This document shows, one piece after another, positions 19,701 through 34,700 of a DNA stretch of 64,000 nt (position 1 is its first letter; the number at the start of each line of letters is the position of its first letter). The stretch is from contig OX359191.1 in NCBI GenBank assembly GCA_947172415.1, forward strand, positions 6,200,001-6,264,000, written 5' to 3'. Source of the DNA: Chondrosia reniformis. Taxonomy: Eukaryota > Porifera > Demospongiae > Chondrillida > Chondrillidae. The position numbers and the translations under genes are program-made. Below the pieces are notes generated by a model, which saw only the letters and a program-made list of their open reading frames with translations, was not told the DNA's origin and did no database searches.

Positions 19701-22700
19701 AAGTGGTCTGTAACATGTTGGGATACCCTAGAGCTATTGCTACTGAATCTGCTTTTTTTGGAGAAGGAAGTGGACCCATTTGGTTGACCTATTTACTTTG
19801 TCGTGGAACAGAGTCTAACATTGCTTCTTGTCATTCTCGCTATGGATGGGGACAGAGTCACTTCTGCACTGGTGGACATTCACAAGATGCAGGAGTAGTT
19901 TGCTCAAGTAAGCAAATGTATATACATGTTATCATATCATAAATCCCATAATAAATTATACCTCATGATTCTTTTGCATTGGTTTAATGTGATTAGTTAC
20001 TGAAAATTGTGTATTTATGTGAGTAACAAATGTTATTGGTAAATTTGTATGACAATATCTGATTCAAGGTGGTAAATTACAATTGCATTGTATTATGCTA
20101 AGTATGCAAAGAATATAAAGAATGCAATTGTGTTGTGATTATTGGGGCAAGCCTGAGCAAGCCCCACACTGACGAGTTGAACGGCAATTTTGTCTGTATA
20201 TATTTCTGTATATATATGTGCCGTACGTCCTAACAAAAATGGCTCTCATTTGCTGTTGACATGACACGGCAATTAAAGGTAACGAACACATGCAAATTGG
20301 CAGTCAATCCCTTAATTCAATGCCCACACGAATGATACTGCATTCTGGCACTAATTGACAAAGCTACATTTCACAACGGTTTGTTTGCGATGTCACTAAA
20401 TGTGGCGTACTCAGTAACTTCGGATCAAAAGAAACCCATCTTGCTACTTTCTTGCTGTCCGTTATTTACATCAAACCACTTGGTTCCACTGTCTTTCCCC
20501 GCTCTTCATGGGCGATACGGCACCCACAACGACTCCAGGCTAAGCAAAGGCTTGCCCCCACGATGCCATGCATAAGCCTAGTACATACATAGCAAAAGGT
20601 TAATTTAATTAATTACTATCTCCACAATGTGATCACAAACACAATCATCTTAATGTATGTAATATAGAATCTTCTACAGTATTACCTACAAGACTATCTG
20701 GAGGTAGAAGACCTTCTGAAGGTAGAGTAGAAGTATTCATGAACAGTAAATGGGGAACAGTGTGTGACAATGGATGGGACCTGTTTGATGCTCATGTTGT
20801 ATGCAAAGGTTTGGGTTATTATGGAGCTTTGAATGCTACCAATGCTGCATACTTTGGTGAAGGAAGTGGTCCAATTTGGTTACACTATGTGGGATGTAGA
20901 GGAACTGATGACAATCTAATAGACTGTTTGCAGTATACCTACCTAAGAAGGAATCTCCCAAGCTACTGTAGCAGAGGACACTCTCAAGATGCAGGTGTTG
21001 TGTGTTCAGGTTTGTGTATGGTTTTATAGACTATAATTAGTAATATATATTAATGTATGTACTAATTATACCACACTCAAGTGTGATGCATAAGTGATAT
21101 CTACCCAAGGTGGAAGGTTGGGGGCGGATATCACTTATGACACTTGAGTGTGGTATAATTAATATGTGACCGTCCATACGAAAAGGGGCATTTTCGCATA
21201 TGCAACGGAAATTGCGTTTTTGGTATCATTTGAAAGGGCTTCCGTAGTACTAGCTAATGGTGCAATTGGAAGTGTCATAGCTGTTACGGATCTGAAGTTA
21301 CGACACTTTGAAACAGAACCATTGCCAAACGTAATATGTAAAACAGCTTTATTTCCGTTTAGTTAATAAAATGATGACATCATTGATTGTGCAATCTCAA
21401 GCAAATCAAATCAAAACTATCGAATGATAATGATATTCACTGTTCCGTATATAGAACAAAATGGCGTATTTCCGGTAGATTCTATTTAATAAGATCGGTT
21501 TTATCGCACAAAGAAGACTGAAATAACGACGGCGACATTGGGAAAGGTTAGAGTAACAAATATTTAATGATATTAAAAGAAAATGGCACTTTTGACTATT
21601 TTGTCACGACGTTTTTAAAACGCCCATATTGAACATATTGCTACAGCGCGAATATGCCCCTTTTCGCATAGACAGTCACTTATATCACATATGACTTGAA
21701 TCAATTGTAAGGTGATGATAAGTAAATATGAGTACACTCAATCCTCCCTTATCCGGGCACCTTGGGACCAGGCACTGTCTGTAACTCAGAAATGCCCGTA
21801 ACTCAGAAAACTTGAAGAGTTAACGTAGCTGTTTTATATACAAATTGAGTAAGGTACGATGCTTGCTGTGTGAGGAAAATGAATTTCAAAATCGACTTCA
21901 CACTTCGCAGCTGAACTAGTAAGCTATTATTCACATTCTTGGCGATCAATAAGATCAGTAAGCACGTTTACCTTTAAAAATCGCCTTGAATGCAACCGTT
22001 GTCATTGCCATTTTGTTTACTTGCTGACTCAGCAACTGCTTCATGCTGCCCGGTAGAGGGACGTGCCCGTATCTGGGGCGTCTGGATAAGGGAGGATTGA
22101 GTGTACTGGTGATATAACATTTATCACTTGTAGTTCAAGTGTGAAATATATATCACTAGTTCAAGTGTGAAATATAAGGTCTGTAACACCCCAGATATCA
22201 CCCGGTTGCCCTGGTAACGTGATATATATAAATATGTCAAGTTTATAGCCTATCAAGGGCTATTTACATATCACTATATATGAACCACGCATTGGAAACG
22301 AAAGAACAATATATTGGCTAGGAACATGGAATGTCAGATCTGTCAAGAATAAGGAAACTGAGTTGATTCGGGAGATGGAACGGTATAACCTCAATGTTCT
22401 GGGAGTCAGCGAAACGAAAGCGAGGGGGAATGGGATGACGACGATCGATGGGGCTAGTTATGTGTATGCAGGATTGACAGAAGGTAGAGCAAAAAGTGGA
22501 GTGGGTATAGTGATAGCAGAGCGATGGGCAGATTGTGTGAAAAGCTGGAGGTGCATCAATGAAAGGTGCGTAACGCTGAGAATGAAGATCGCGGGGGTGT
22601 GGCTGACGCTGGTGCAGATCTATGCTCCAACAGATGATAGAGACAACGACATCAACGATGATTTCTACTCAGTACTGCAGGAGGTGTTAGATAGGGCTCC

Positions 22701-25700
22701 CAGAGGCGATAAGGTGGTGATCATGGGTGATCTAAATGCAAGGGCAATGTGACTCGATGGGAAGGTGTAATTGGAAAGCAAGGTGAAGCTGTGGAGAATG
22801 ACAGTGGGAGAAGGTTACAGGAGTTTCAGCGCAGAGAACAGTTTCAAGATACTGAACACCTACTATGAGCAAAAGGAGATACATAAACACACATTGATAT
22901 GTCCAGGGAGAGGCCTACAATCGATCATTGACTATTTCCTGATAAGAGGAGATATGAAGAGGAATGTGAATGATTTGAAGGTAATCAGAGGGGCAGAAAT
23001 AGGCAATGACCACCACCTAGTACTCATGAAACTAAAGTTGTGTGGAAGAGTCCAAGTCAGAAAGGTGGAAAAGCAAAGTAGACTGAGGAGTGAAAGGTTA
23101 ACAACTGAAGAGGGCAAACTAAAATATCAAATCAGACTAGGGCGCAAGCTGAATGAAGCAAAATGGACGAATGGCAGTGATGTGGAAAAAATGTGGGAAG
23201 AATTTAAGAACAATACCATAGAGACAGCAGAAGTTATGTGTGGGAGAATAAAATACGGAAATGGAAACCAGAGAACTAGATGGTGGGGCAAAGAGGTGGA
23301 ATTATCAGTTAGGAAGAAGAAATTAGCATTTAAAAGATGGCTACAACTAAAAACCACAGAAGCAAAGGAAGAGTATCTGAGAGCAAAGAGAGCGGCAGGA
23401 CATGAAGTTAGAAAGGCAAAAAATGATGGAGAAGATTAGGTGAATCACTGCAGGGCGACTATATACACAATCAGAAGAGGTTCTGGGCAAACATTCGATC
23501 AGCAATGAAAGGCACCCATGAAGTGGGAAAAATATGTGATGAAAGCGGACAGGTACTGTGTGAAGAAGAAGAGGTCAGGACGAGGTGGAAAGACTACTTT
23601 GTCACACTGCTAGAGAGTGAACAGACCAACGATGCTCAGGTACCTCAATATGGGGAGGTACCTAGCCAAGCGAACCAGGCTGCAGAATGTACAGATAAGA
23701 TCAGTGTGGAAGAGGTGCAGGAATGCATTAGAAGGCTGAAGAACAGGAAAGCACCTGGAGTATGTGGAATAACAGGAGAAATGCTTAAGGCCGGTGGAGA
23801 TGCAGTGGTCCAGTGGTTACACAAAATCCTTTGTATGGCCTGGGAGAGTGGAACGGTGCCTGCAGATTGGAGGAAAGCACAAATTGTCCCTGTACACAAA
23901 AAAAGGCAGTAGAACACAGTGTAAGAACTACCGGGGTATTAGTCTACTAAGTGTTCCAGGGAAGGTGTACGCTACTGTATTGGATAAGAGGATACAAGCC
24001 ATCACTGAAGAGATCGAGAGTACTAGAAGAACAGGGTGCATTCCGGAGGCAAAGAAGCTGCATTGATCAGTTATTCACAGTGAGACAACTCGGGGAGAAG
24101 ATAATTGAGAAGAACAAAACAATGAACATGGTGTGCATAGACCTAGAAAAAGCCTTTGACAGAGTGAATAGGGTGTTGCTATGGCTGGTGTTAGAGAGAT
24201 ATGGTGTCAGGGGGAGGCTGAAGGAAGCAGTGAAGTCTCTGTACCTAAGAAGTGAAGCATGTGTACGGATACAGGGGCAAAATTCAGACTGGTTTGGCAT
24301 AGAGAGAGGGTGTGAGACAGGGGTGCACCTTGTCGCCTTGGCTTTTTAACTTATTTTTGGACAACATAATGAGGGGGGCAAGGGAGAGTTTCCAGGGTGG
24401 TGTGCAGTTGGAAGCAAGTAAGGTACAATTTCTGATGTTTGCGGATGACCTAGCGGTAGTGACTGAAAAGGGGGAGGACATGAAAAGAAATATTGAAGTG
24501 CTCAATGAAGTAATGACAAAGTGGAAGATGAAGATAAACTGGGAGAAGACCAAGGTGCTGGTAGTGCAGTGGGGAGATGGCACATGTCACATAGTTGTGG
24601 ATGGAGTTGAGGTGGAAGGAGTACAGACAGCAAAATATTTGGTGGCCATGTTTAATGAGGAAGGATCATGTAATCATGAGATTGAGAACAGGATTGGGGC
24701 AGCAGCAAGAATGGTGGGGGGCATTAAGAAGTGAAGTTATTGAATGCAAAGAGCTGAGCAAAGCTACGAAGCTAAAAGAGTTATCAATGCCATGGTTTTA
24801 CCAACTCTACTGTATGGGAGTGAGATGTGGACCCTACAGAGAAGACACAGAAGTAAGATCCAGGCAATGGAGATGAGGTACCTTAGGAGAGTAGAAGGTG
24901 TGACCAGAATGGACAGATTAACAAATGAAGACATTAGAAGAAGGCTGGAGGTTAAAGCAGTTTTAGAAGTGGCAGATAGGAAGAAGAAGGAGTGGAGAAA
25001 AAAGATTGAGGAAATGCCTCAGGAGAGGTTGGTGAGAAGAGTGTTTGAGGAAGAGGTGTGTGGTAAACAACCAAGAGGACGGCCATGAAAGAGATGGAAA
25101 GACGACACTTAATGATTTTTGATAAAAAGTTTCAATTGGTCAGATCACTTTGAAACCAATATATATCATGGTACATGTCTATGACAAACATCTGTTGAAA
25201 TTTGTTTAATTACAATTGCAAAATAATCCAGATATAATGAAGAATTCAAGGTTACGATTGTGCAATCTGGTGATGTATTATGATGTTTTTGTATTGTGTC
25301 ATCGACACCCTCATATGTCGCTCCGTACATGCACATGGTTGTGAATCTGTGACGTTGCATAAACGTCACCTCATTGTTACAAAAGAAGATTATCCCTTTG
25401 TGAACGGCTATGACAAGTCAACTCCCTCCTACGAGAAGGAGCTACCGAACAAGCGAGTTGTAGCGAAGGTTAGATAAAGTGTTTTTGTATACGTTACCGT
25501 CAGTTTGTCCGTAAGTTTGAGGTAGAGTTGTTCCTATATTGATACGAAAGACTGAATTCATTTGGTCGACCATATTACTTTGGTAATATAAGCTCTGTCT
25601 TCTTTTCTTATGTTATCTGTTAATATTTTACTTGTCCATGTGGAGTGTTTTTTGCGATCATTATGAGAATAAAGCTTTGTAAGTGTCAGCAACATGAATT

Positions 25701-28700
25701 TACTAATTTTCTATTTATACTGACTTGTATTCCCATTCCTCATGTATTGCTGATGAAGACCTCTGGGTCGAAACGTCCAGAATTAGTAAATTCATATTGC
25801 TGACCTTCAATAAGGCTTTATTCTTATCCATGTGTGTACGTTTTCCATGTGTACTACATACAGTAACGAAATTGCTCATAGTAAATGTCTATAAGTATAG
25901 TGAAATACTTTGTTAGCTAATTACGCTCAAGTACAGAAGTTACTAGCAAATATATAAAATATTAAAATTACAATCAAGTACTACACAGTACAAGTTATAA
26001 ATTTAAGAGATCCAGGTGACTATGTAATATTAAAATTACAATCAAGTACTAGCTACACAGTGCCAGTTACAAATTTAAAGAGATCCAAGTGACCCCTGAA
26101 GATAATCAGTATTTTTAAATAGTACGTATAGTTGCAGGCTTTGAAATCCTCAACTACTGCATAGAGAGTAGTAGTTGATACAGATCATCCAATTGCAAGG
26201 TAGAACACATGACCTACCAATTACCTTTTCACACCTTAGTATAGACTGAAGATGATGCATCTGCATGCCATATACCAACAGTCTTAAAGGGGTCTCAGCT
26301 AATAACCACAGCAGATTTGATTTGCCTTGTGAGGAGCTAAGAATACCGACAGTTGGTTGCATGCATTCACATAATCAACAGGGTTAGAGACCATTTTGTA
26401 ACTTGTACACAAAGGACATCATATGGCATACGTATATATAAAGGCCTTGGCCATAATATATGTCGGTTTCACAGTGATCTGACCAATTGATAAGTTTTAT
26501 CAATATAACACTTGGTTTCAATATATAGCTTTTCTATAGTCTTATGGCATTTTATATGTAGATTTTGTCCTCCATTTTCTGTTGCTAGTCCTTTCTTTGA
26601 GCCATATGATATTATATTATTTATATTAGATTATGGTAACTTATTATTTATTTATATTAGATTACCTTAGTATATTGTAACTTGTGTGGTGTGAACTCTT
26701 AGAATTTAGACTGATATGCTTATCTATTATTTATGTATGGTGTTATTATCATCTTAGTATGTTTTAGCATTCATATTTTGTGTGTGCTTGTGGTTATTAA
26801 TCTGTGATGTATCCAGTATGAGTGACTATACATACGGATGCAATCTTTGACAATACTACATGCTGGCAGAAGTGGGATCGACCTGAGCAACAAGAATGGC
26901 CAGCGTTCCCCTGCAATCCCCTGTGAAGTTTAATTTTTGCAACCCTGACGAATGGCCGAAGTGGAGAAAGGCAGCAGCTTCGTGTAGCATCCAGTATGGC
27001 AATTGAAAGCGAGGAGTGACAGAGCAACACCTTGTTATATTGCAGGAAGCAGAAGATGTCCTCACATCTAGAAACAACGACAGAAAAAAGTACGACCAAG
27101 TCTTGGGCAAGATGGACGAGTTCTTCAAAGTTTGAAAGAACATTATTTTCAAGAGAGTGAAATTCAATCGGCGAACGCAACAAGAGTTAGAAACAGCCAA
27201 ATTGTACATCACTAGTATGTACAGCCTGACAACTGACTGTCAATACGGAAACCTGCAAGACGAAATAATTTGCAATCACCCGATCGCCTAGTGGTTGGAA
27301 TCCGCGATAGCTCCTTGTCTGAGCGTCTCCAAATGGACCCCGATCTCACGCTAGAGAAAGCCAAGCAGATTGTCAGGCAGTGTGAAGCCATACGGAAGCA
27401 GCAAACCATCCTCAATGATGGGGAAAAGCTAGCTGAGATGACAGTAAGCTACGTAAAAACAGACAGGAGAAGCAGCAGCTATAGACCCAAAATCAATGTA
27501 GCACAACAGAGGTTTTAGCAGCAGCAGCGCAGCCAGAAGTGTGCCAGATGTGGAAAGGGCCCGCACTCCCGTGGAGCCTGTCCTGTAACTGCCGTAAGTG
27601 CAAGAAGGAAGGACACTACCGCTCCCAGTGCTTCAGCAAAGGGTAGCTAAAGTCACAACACAGCCTGTCAATGACATGGTTTACCTCAATACCATTGGGA
27701 CTGGAAGGCATAAATCATGGGAAGCCATGCACTGTTGGCATCAGCAACCAGGCCATGACCTTCAAGCCAGACATGGGCCGAGGTCACAGCAATCACAGAG
27801 CCAGCCTTCCTTCAATTAAAGGATGTACCCCTACAAGTGCCAACCAGGACCCTCTATGGACCTGATCATCAACCATTAAAAGTCTTTGAAGAGATTATCC
27901 TCACCCTGTCATCAAAGGTGGCAAGTCAGCACCCACATGGTCTTCGTGGTCAAAGACCTCGAACAGAATCTATTAGGCATACCAGCTATTGAGGAACTCA
28001 ACCTCTTGGCTAAGGTCACTGAAGTCAGGTAAGAACCTGATGATCTGGGTGATTTGATCAACCAGTTTCCCACCCTATTCTCAGGCCTCGGGACCCTCAA
28101 TGGAGAGTTCCAAATCCGTCTTGAGCCAGATGCCACACCCTTTGCCCTATACACACCCAGGAACATTCGGAGTCATCACCAGGGTATATGTCCCAACCCC
28201 CTGGTGTGCTGGAATTATTAATGGTTGTCATTCCCAAAAAGAATGGCACGGTCCAGCTTTGTGTTAATTTGAAACCCCTCAACACTGCAGTCATTCGGGA
28301 AACCCACTCTCTCCCCAAAGTTGATGACACCCTTGCTCAGTTGTCAGGTGCGGGGGTATTCAGCAAACTGGATGTCAACAGTGGGTTTTGGCAAATTCCC
28401 ATAGAGGAGCAGTCTCGTCATCTAACGATATTTATCACCCATTCGGCCATTTCTGCTTCAACAAGATGCCCTTTGGCATCTCCAGTGCCCCAGAGTACTT
28501 CCAGCAGAAAATGAACGAGGTACTTGACAACCTACCTGGTGTTCTGTGCCTGATGGACGACATCAATGATCATTGTCTTTAGGAAAGACCAACGGGAACA
28601 CAAGCAACGACTTCTTGCCACACTCCAGTGCCTCCAGACAGCCGGTGTCACCCTAAACCAAGAGAAATGTCAATTTGGCAAGAGCACCCTCAGTTTCCTT

Positions 28701-31700
28701 GGTCACATAATATCTGCAGACCCTAACAAGATTAGAGCTGTCATCAACATGAAGACACCAACCTCTACCCACAGAGCTTCGACGTTTTCTGGGCATGGCG
28801 AATCAGTTGGGCAAATTCCCCCCTGAGATTACTGAACTATCTAAACCATTCTGTGTACTGCTGAGTCTACTTGGCTGTGGGGACCCAGCAAAAGCTCAGC
28901 ATTTCAGAAGCTAAAGGCAGCCCTGACCTCACCTACAGTCTTGGCATGGTACAACCCATGAGCAGACATCAAGCTTTCTGCTGATGCTTCCACTTATGGT
29001 CTTGGAGCCGTATTGCTCCAGAAAGTGAATGGGGAAGAGTGGAAACCAGTGGCTTACGCTTTGAGGTCAATGACAGAGACCAAAATGAGGTACACACAAA
29101 TTGAGAAAGAAGCTCTCATCACCACTTGGGCGTTTGAACACTTTTCGGACTACATCCTGGGCAAAATGATTGCTATTGAGACAGACCACAAGCCACTTGT
29201 TCCCCTGCTGAACACCAAGCAACTGCACAACATCCCTCCCAGAGTGTTTTGCTTCCGCCTATGACTGATGAGATTTGACTACTCCATCATCCACATCCCA
29301 GGGAAGCTACTCTACACAGCAGACACATGTGGCACATGTTGCTGCCCTTATCTCGCAGCTTCCGGCCAGTGAGGCCTGGAAGTCTATTGCAAAGCCTAGG
29401 CAGAAGATCCCACTTGCGCTCTCATCATCTCATATTGCACCAATGGATGGCCAGAGAAGCACACTATCAATGGACAGTTGAAGTACTATTGGCAACCCAG
29501 ACACGACCTCACCATTGGTGAAGGCCTGCTACTGTACCAGTCACACATTGTTGTACCAGAAAGCCTGCAACATGAGATCCTCTGCAAGATCCACTAAGGC
29601 CATCAAGGCATCCAGAGATGGCCTCTACGTGTCACATCATCAGTATGGTGGCCAGGAGTATCTACTCAAATGGAGGAGTTTGTATAGAAATGCCCCACAT
29701 GCATGCATCTGAACCCTCCAGTCAGAGAGCCCATGGTACCCTCACCTCTTCCTACTTAAGTTGCCACCAACCTGTTCAAATTCCAAGGACAGCACTACCT
29801 ACTCCTTGTGGATTACTTCTCACGATATCCGGAAGTCATCAGGTTTCACTCAACCACTTCTGCATCTGTGAATCTCTGCAATGAAGTCTGTATTTTCCAG
29901 GCATGGCATCCCGAGTACCATAATGAGCAACAATGGCTCTCAGTACGACTCTGCAGAGATGAAGGCATTTGCATCATCCTATGGATTCAAACACATCACA
30001 AGTAGCCCCATTATCTGCAGAGCAATGGTCAAGCAGAACGCATAGTCAAAACTGTGAAGGGCTTGCTCCAAGATTCCCCAGACATATTCCTGTCTCTCTT
30101 GAGCTACTGTGCTACTCCCTTGCCTTGGTGTGGTCTTAGCCCAGGTGAACTGCTCATGGGCAGACGACTCAGGACAGACGTACTAGAAACCAAGAGACTT
30201 CTCACCCCAAATTGGCCTCACCTCAAAAGGGTATGCAGAGAAGGACAAGAAGATGAAAGAGCGACGGAAGGAAACGTATGATCAGTATTACAGAGTGTGT
30301 CCTTTCCCGACATTGCCAGATGATACTCCAGTATGGGTCAGCACTCAAGGTCGCCAAGTGCCTGGCAGAGTTGTTACAACTGCAGATACCCCACGTTCCT
30401 ATGTAGTTGAGGTACCCTCTGGTCTAGTTAGAAGAAATCGAGCAATATAGCAAATACCGCCAACAGGATAACCGAATCTCAATCAGGCATACCCATTCGA
30501 CCCCCGATTGCCTCACGTACTGGGGAAGGGGAGATGTGGTGTGAACTCTTAAAACTTAGACCGATATGCTTATCTATTAATTAAGTATGGTGTTTTCATC
30601 TTAATATGTTTTAGTATTTATAGTTTGTGTATGCTTGTGGTTATTACTCTGTGATCTATTGAGTATCAAGTACGAGTGACTACTGATACGGACGTGATCT
30701 TTGACAACACTACAACTTGTACTGTATATATATCTGTCAAAGATTGGGCGACACTCGGCTGGCTTTCGTTTTCTATATAGTTTAAAATTAGCTTTCTCTT
30801 CCTTAGTGTCAAACATTGAACAAGCGAAAAGGATTTAAAACCACCTTTACTAATACAATGTAAAACATACGCAAAACGTTTTCTATGAGATATGGCCTTA
30901 AAATTAACAGCAATCAAGCAACTGCCGGAAAGGGTTAACCGGATATCTCAGAACCAGCAAGTAGTTCGAGTTTGCATGGGGGCACCAGGCACCCCATGAG
31001 TTTTTTTACTCAAAATACTTGTTTCAGCCCATTCTTACTTAGAGAGAACTACCATATACACTCTGATAATATATGACTTGAAAACAGTTGTTATGAAGTT
31101 GATACATATTATACAGTGGACCCTCGCTTATCCGAACCCAACGAGACCGGACTATGTCCAGATAACTGAAACGACCAGAAATGCCGCCTCAATCGAGATT
31201 TTCAAGCGAGTAATGAGTAGTATTTCAGTTGATTTCGTCGAATAAGTTAGTTTGGTCTTTAAAGTACCACGACTACGCTTCCTTTTCAAGCTACAGCTAG
31301 TCATTGTCGTAAACTCATAAACGATGGATGTTAATTAGAAACGGAATCTAAGGCCGGATAATCCGAGCGGCCGGATACTCGAGGTCCAGATAAACAAGGG
31401 TCCACTGTATTACGTATGCAGTGGAGTCCCTAGTACTTAAATTTAACCATGTAAAGGGATGCTATAGACTTTTTAGCAGATTAGTATTCTTGTGGTCTAC
31501 TATATATATATGATCAGCCAGCTACAGATGTATGTACAGATAGGATGTTGCAAAAAAGCTGAATATAACAGTTGATACATTACATTTAAATATGCATATA
31601 GAGTTATTAGAGAAAAGAATCCCTTTTTGTTGAACTGTAGAGGTTCCCCTTGACATAAAGGTAAGGCTGTCAGGTGGTACTAATCCTGCTGAAGGAAAAG

Positions 31701-34700
31701 TGGAAGTGTATTACAACAATACTTGGGGAACAGTCTGTCCTGATAGATGGCATTTAAGAGATGCACATGTGATCTGCAAGATGCTTGGCTACTTGTATGC
31801 TGTGGAAAGTCGATCTTTAGACTTTTATGGAATAAGCAGCAGTAAAGTATACTGGTTGAATAATGTACAGTGCAATGGACGGGAGACAAATATAACAGAA
31901 TGTTTACATGATGGATGGTTTGAACATAGTTGTCAGTCCAATCAGGATGTTATTGTTAAATGTTTTGGTAAGCCTTACTCTTACTGATTTATGTAAGTTA
32001 TAATATTGCATCAATTTCTTATAATAATAAACATTTCCACTCATATGTACCAAAATTAATTACTCTTAATACAAATATAGATCCTTACACTTTCAAGAGT
32101 CCTATCCCAGTCAGACTTGTTGATGGATCACATTCTGCTGAAGGAAGAGTGGAAGTTAACGTGAAGGGTGAATGGGGAACAATTAATGACTACTTCTGGG
32201 ATATTAGAGATGCCACTGTAGTCTGCAGAATGCTTGGATACCAATTTGCCACCCGTGCAGACAGGGCTTCATCCCTTGGATTTGGGAGTGGCAGTGGACC
32301 AATTTGGTTTGGATATCTGAATTGTCTTGGATCTGAAAGGAGTATAGCTGATTGTAGTATTTACACACCAAGTTTATACGTCAATTCACGTTACTATGAT
32401 GCAGGAGTTGTTTGCTATACAGGTTAGTATAATGATTGTTTCACCAAAACAATAATATTAATCAGTTGCTATCATGTTAATTTATATACTATGTGATATA
32501 CTATTATAGAGGAAATAAAGGCCAGGCTTGTTGGTGGCAGTCAACCCAATGAAGGACGAATTGAGCTGTACTACAACAATACTTGGGGCTCAGTATGCAG
32601 CTACAGTGGGAACATCAGAGGGGCTAATGTAATCTGCAAGATGCTTGGATATTCCTTTGCTAAAAGAGCTTGGGGAGCAGGACAGTTTGGAGAAGGAAGT
32701 GGGAACACATCAGTTGATTGGCCTGAATGTAGTGGAACAGAGTCTAGTATAACAGAATGTTCTCACTCTGGATGGGGTACATCATGCAGTAGCAGTAGAT
32801 ATCAAGATCTTGGAGCTGAGTGTACAAGTAAGTGAGCTTAAACTCTGTATTATTGCAAAAGGATTCGAAGTACCATTGTCATACTGTAGGGTATCCCCCC
32901 TTTTTCATGTCCCCCTAGTGAATGAGGTCCCCACTTGGTGAATGTTGTCCCCTAGGACAGTATTCTCTAGTGAATAATGTCCCCACTTGGTGAATGTTGT
33001 CCCCACTAGGACAGTATTCTCTAGTGAATAATGTCCCCCCTTGGTGAATGTTGTCCCCCCTAGGACAGTATTCTCTAGTGAATAATGTCCCCCCTTGGTG
33101 AATGTTGTCCCCACTAGGACAGTATTCTCTAGTGAATAATGTCCCCCCTTGGTGAATGTTGTCCCCCCTAGGACAGTATTCTCTAGTGAATAATGTCCCC
33201 ACTTGGTGAATGTTATCCCCCCTAGGACAGTATTCTCTAGTGAATAATGTCCCCCCTTGGTGAATGTTGTCCCCCCTAGGACAGTATTCTCTAGTGAATA
33301 ATGTCCCCCCTTGGTGAATGTTGTCCCCCCTAGGACAGTATTCTCTAGTGAATAGTGTCCCCCCTTGGTGAATGTTGTCCCCCCTAGGACAGTATTCTCT
33401 AGTGAATAATGTCCCCCCTTGGTGAATGTTGTCCCCACTAGAACAGTATTCTCTAGTGAATAATGTCCCCCCTTGGTGAATGTTGTCCCCACTAGGACAG
33501 TATTCTCTAGTGAATAATGTCCCCCCTTGGTGAATGTTGTCCCCACTAGGACAGTATTCTCTAGTGAATAGTGTCCCCCCTTGGTGAATGTTGTCCCCTA
33601 GGACAGTATTCTCTAGTGAATAATGTCCCCCCTTGGTGAATGTTGTCCCCACTAGGACAGTATTCTCTAGTGAATAATGTCCCCCCTTGGTGAATGTTGT
33701 CCCCACTAGGACAGTATTCTCTAGTGAATAATGTCCCCCCTTGGTGAATGTTGTCCCCACTAGGACAGTATTCTCTAGTGAATAATGTCCCCCCTTAGTG
33801 AATGTTGTCCCCACTAGGACAGTATTCTCTAGTGAATAATGTCCCCCCTTGGTGAATGTTGTCCACCCTAGGACAGTATTCTCTAGTGAATAATGTCCCC
33901 CTTTGGTGAATGTTGTCCCCACTAGGACAGTATTCTCTAGTGAATAATGTCCCCCCTTGGTGAATGTTGTCCCCACTAGGACAGTATTCTCTAGTGAATA
34001 ATGTCCCCCCTTGGTGAATGTTGTCCCCTAGGACAGTATTCTCTAGTGATATAGATATAATACGGGTTCATACGCAACTATTATAACACTTAATTTATAC
34101 GTCAATACATCGTTTTTGCAAATGACGGCATTCAGAAAGCTTTGAAGCTTTTCCATTGGCCAGGTAGTTCGAGTTAATTCAAGTTTCTAAACTCGAACTA
34201 CTTGTTTTAACAACGAAATAATAATGCATTGTATGATCTATGTATATATAACATATGGTCACGCAAACAGCTGAGTGCGGGTAAAAATGACTCTCACAGA
34301 GATCCCTTTCGTAGTCCTCCATTTTCTCAATGTAATTACATGTGTATACATGTATATGGTACATATATTTTTGTGGTTGCTCCCAGACCACGATAATATT
34401 CAACACGAAAATATTTCCCAAGAAAATTTCTCGAATTACTGTAATAGCCAAATGATAGGGAGATAAATACATAGGGAGTATATAATGAATTTATTACACT
34501 TGCCCTCAGGCAGTAAATCCATTACATCCTAGAAGCCATGATGATGGTGGCTGGTAACTGTATAAATTGGCTCATTTGGATCCACAGGAAGTGGGCTGGG
34601 TTTGATTACAATCCAATATTAATCCAGGCAGATTACACACCACCCATACACACTCTCAGCTTCCTACTACTCAAGTAACTGAGTGGGCCCACACGATGGA

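Larger units (their letters stand above)
26685..30714 (+). mobile_element. Ty3/Gypsy LTR retrotransposon, both LTRs, decayed
   Basis: The left LTR is 26685-26860 and the right 30535-30714, both TGTGGTGTGAACTC to CTACA. ACTTG is duplicated on both sides (26680-26684 and 30715-30719). A purine-rich tract (GGGGAAGGGGAGA) precedes the right LTR. Inside, in order: gag with a zinc-knuckle region ([18 protein letters not shown]), protease remnant, reverse transcriptase ([29 protein letters not shown]), RNase H ([20 protein letters not shown]) and integrase ([17 protein letters not shown]). Stops and frameshifts break every domain. The LTRs differ by several bases, so the insertion is old. Confidence 0.92.

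Noticed and set aside
29272..29300. Hammerhead core (CTGATGAGATTTG)
   Set aside because: No GAAA follows; it is part of the decayed Ty3/Gypsy pol region.
32905..33976. Two long minus-strand ORFs (213 and 353 codons) with an 18-residue repeat
   Set aside because: They come from the 54-bp minisatellite, whose length is a multiple of three; no signal peptide, splice context or family signature supports a protein.
32940..34050. CRISPR array
   Set aside because: The repeats are contiguous with no unique spacers, and the context is an animal gene intron.
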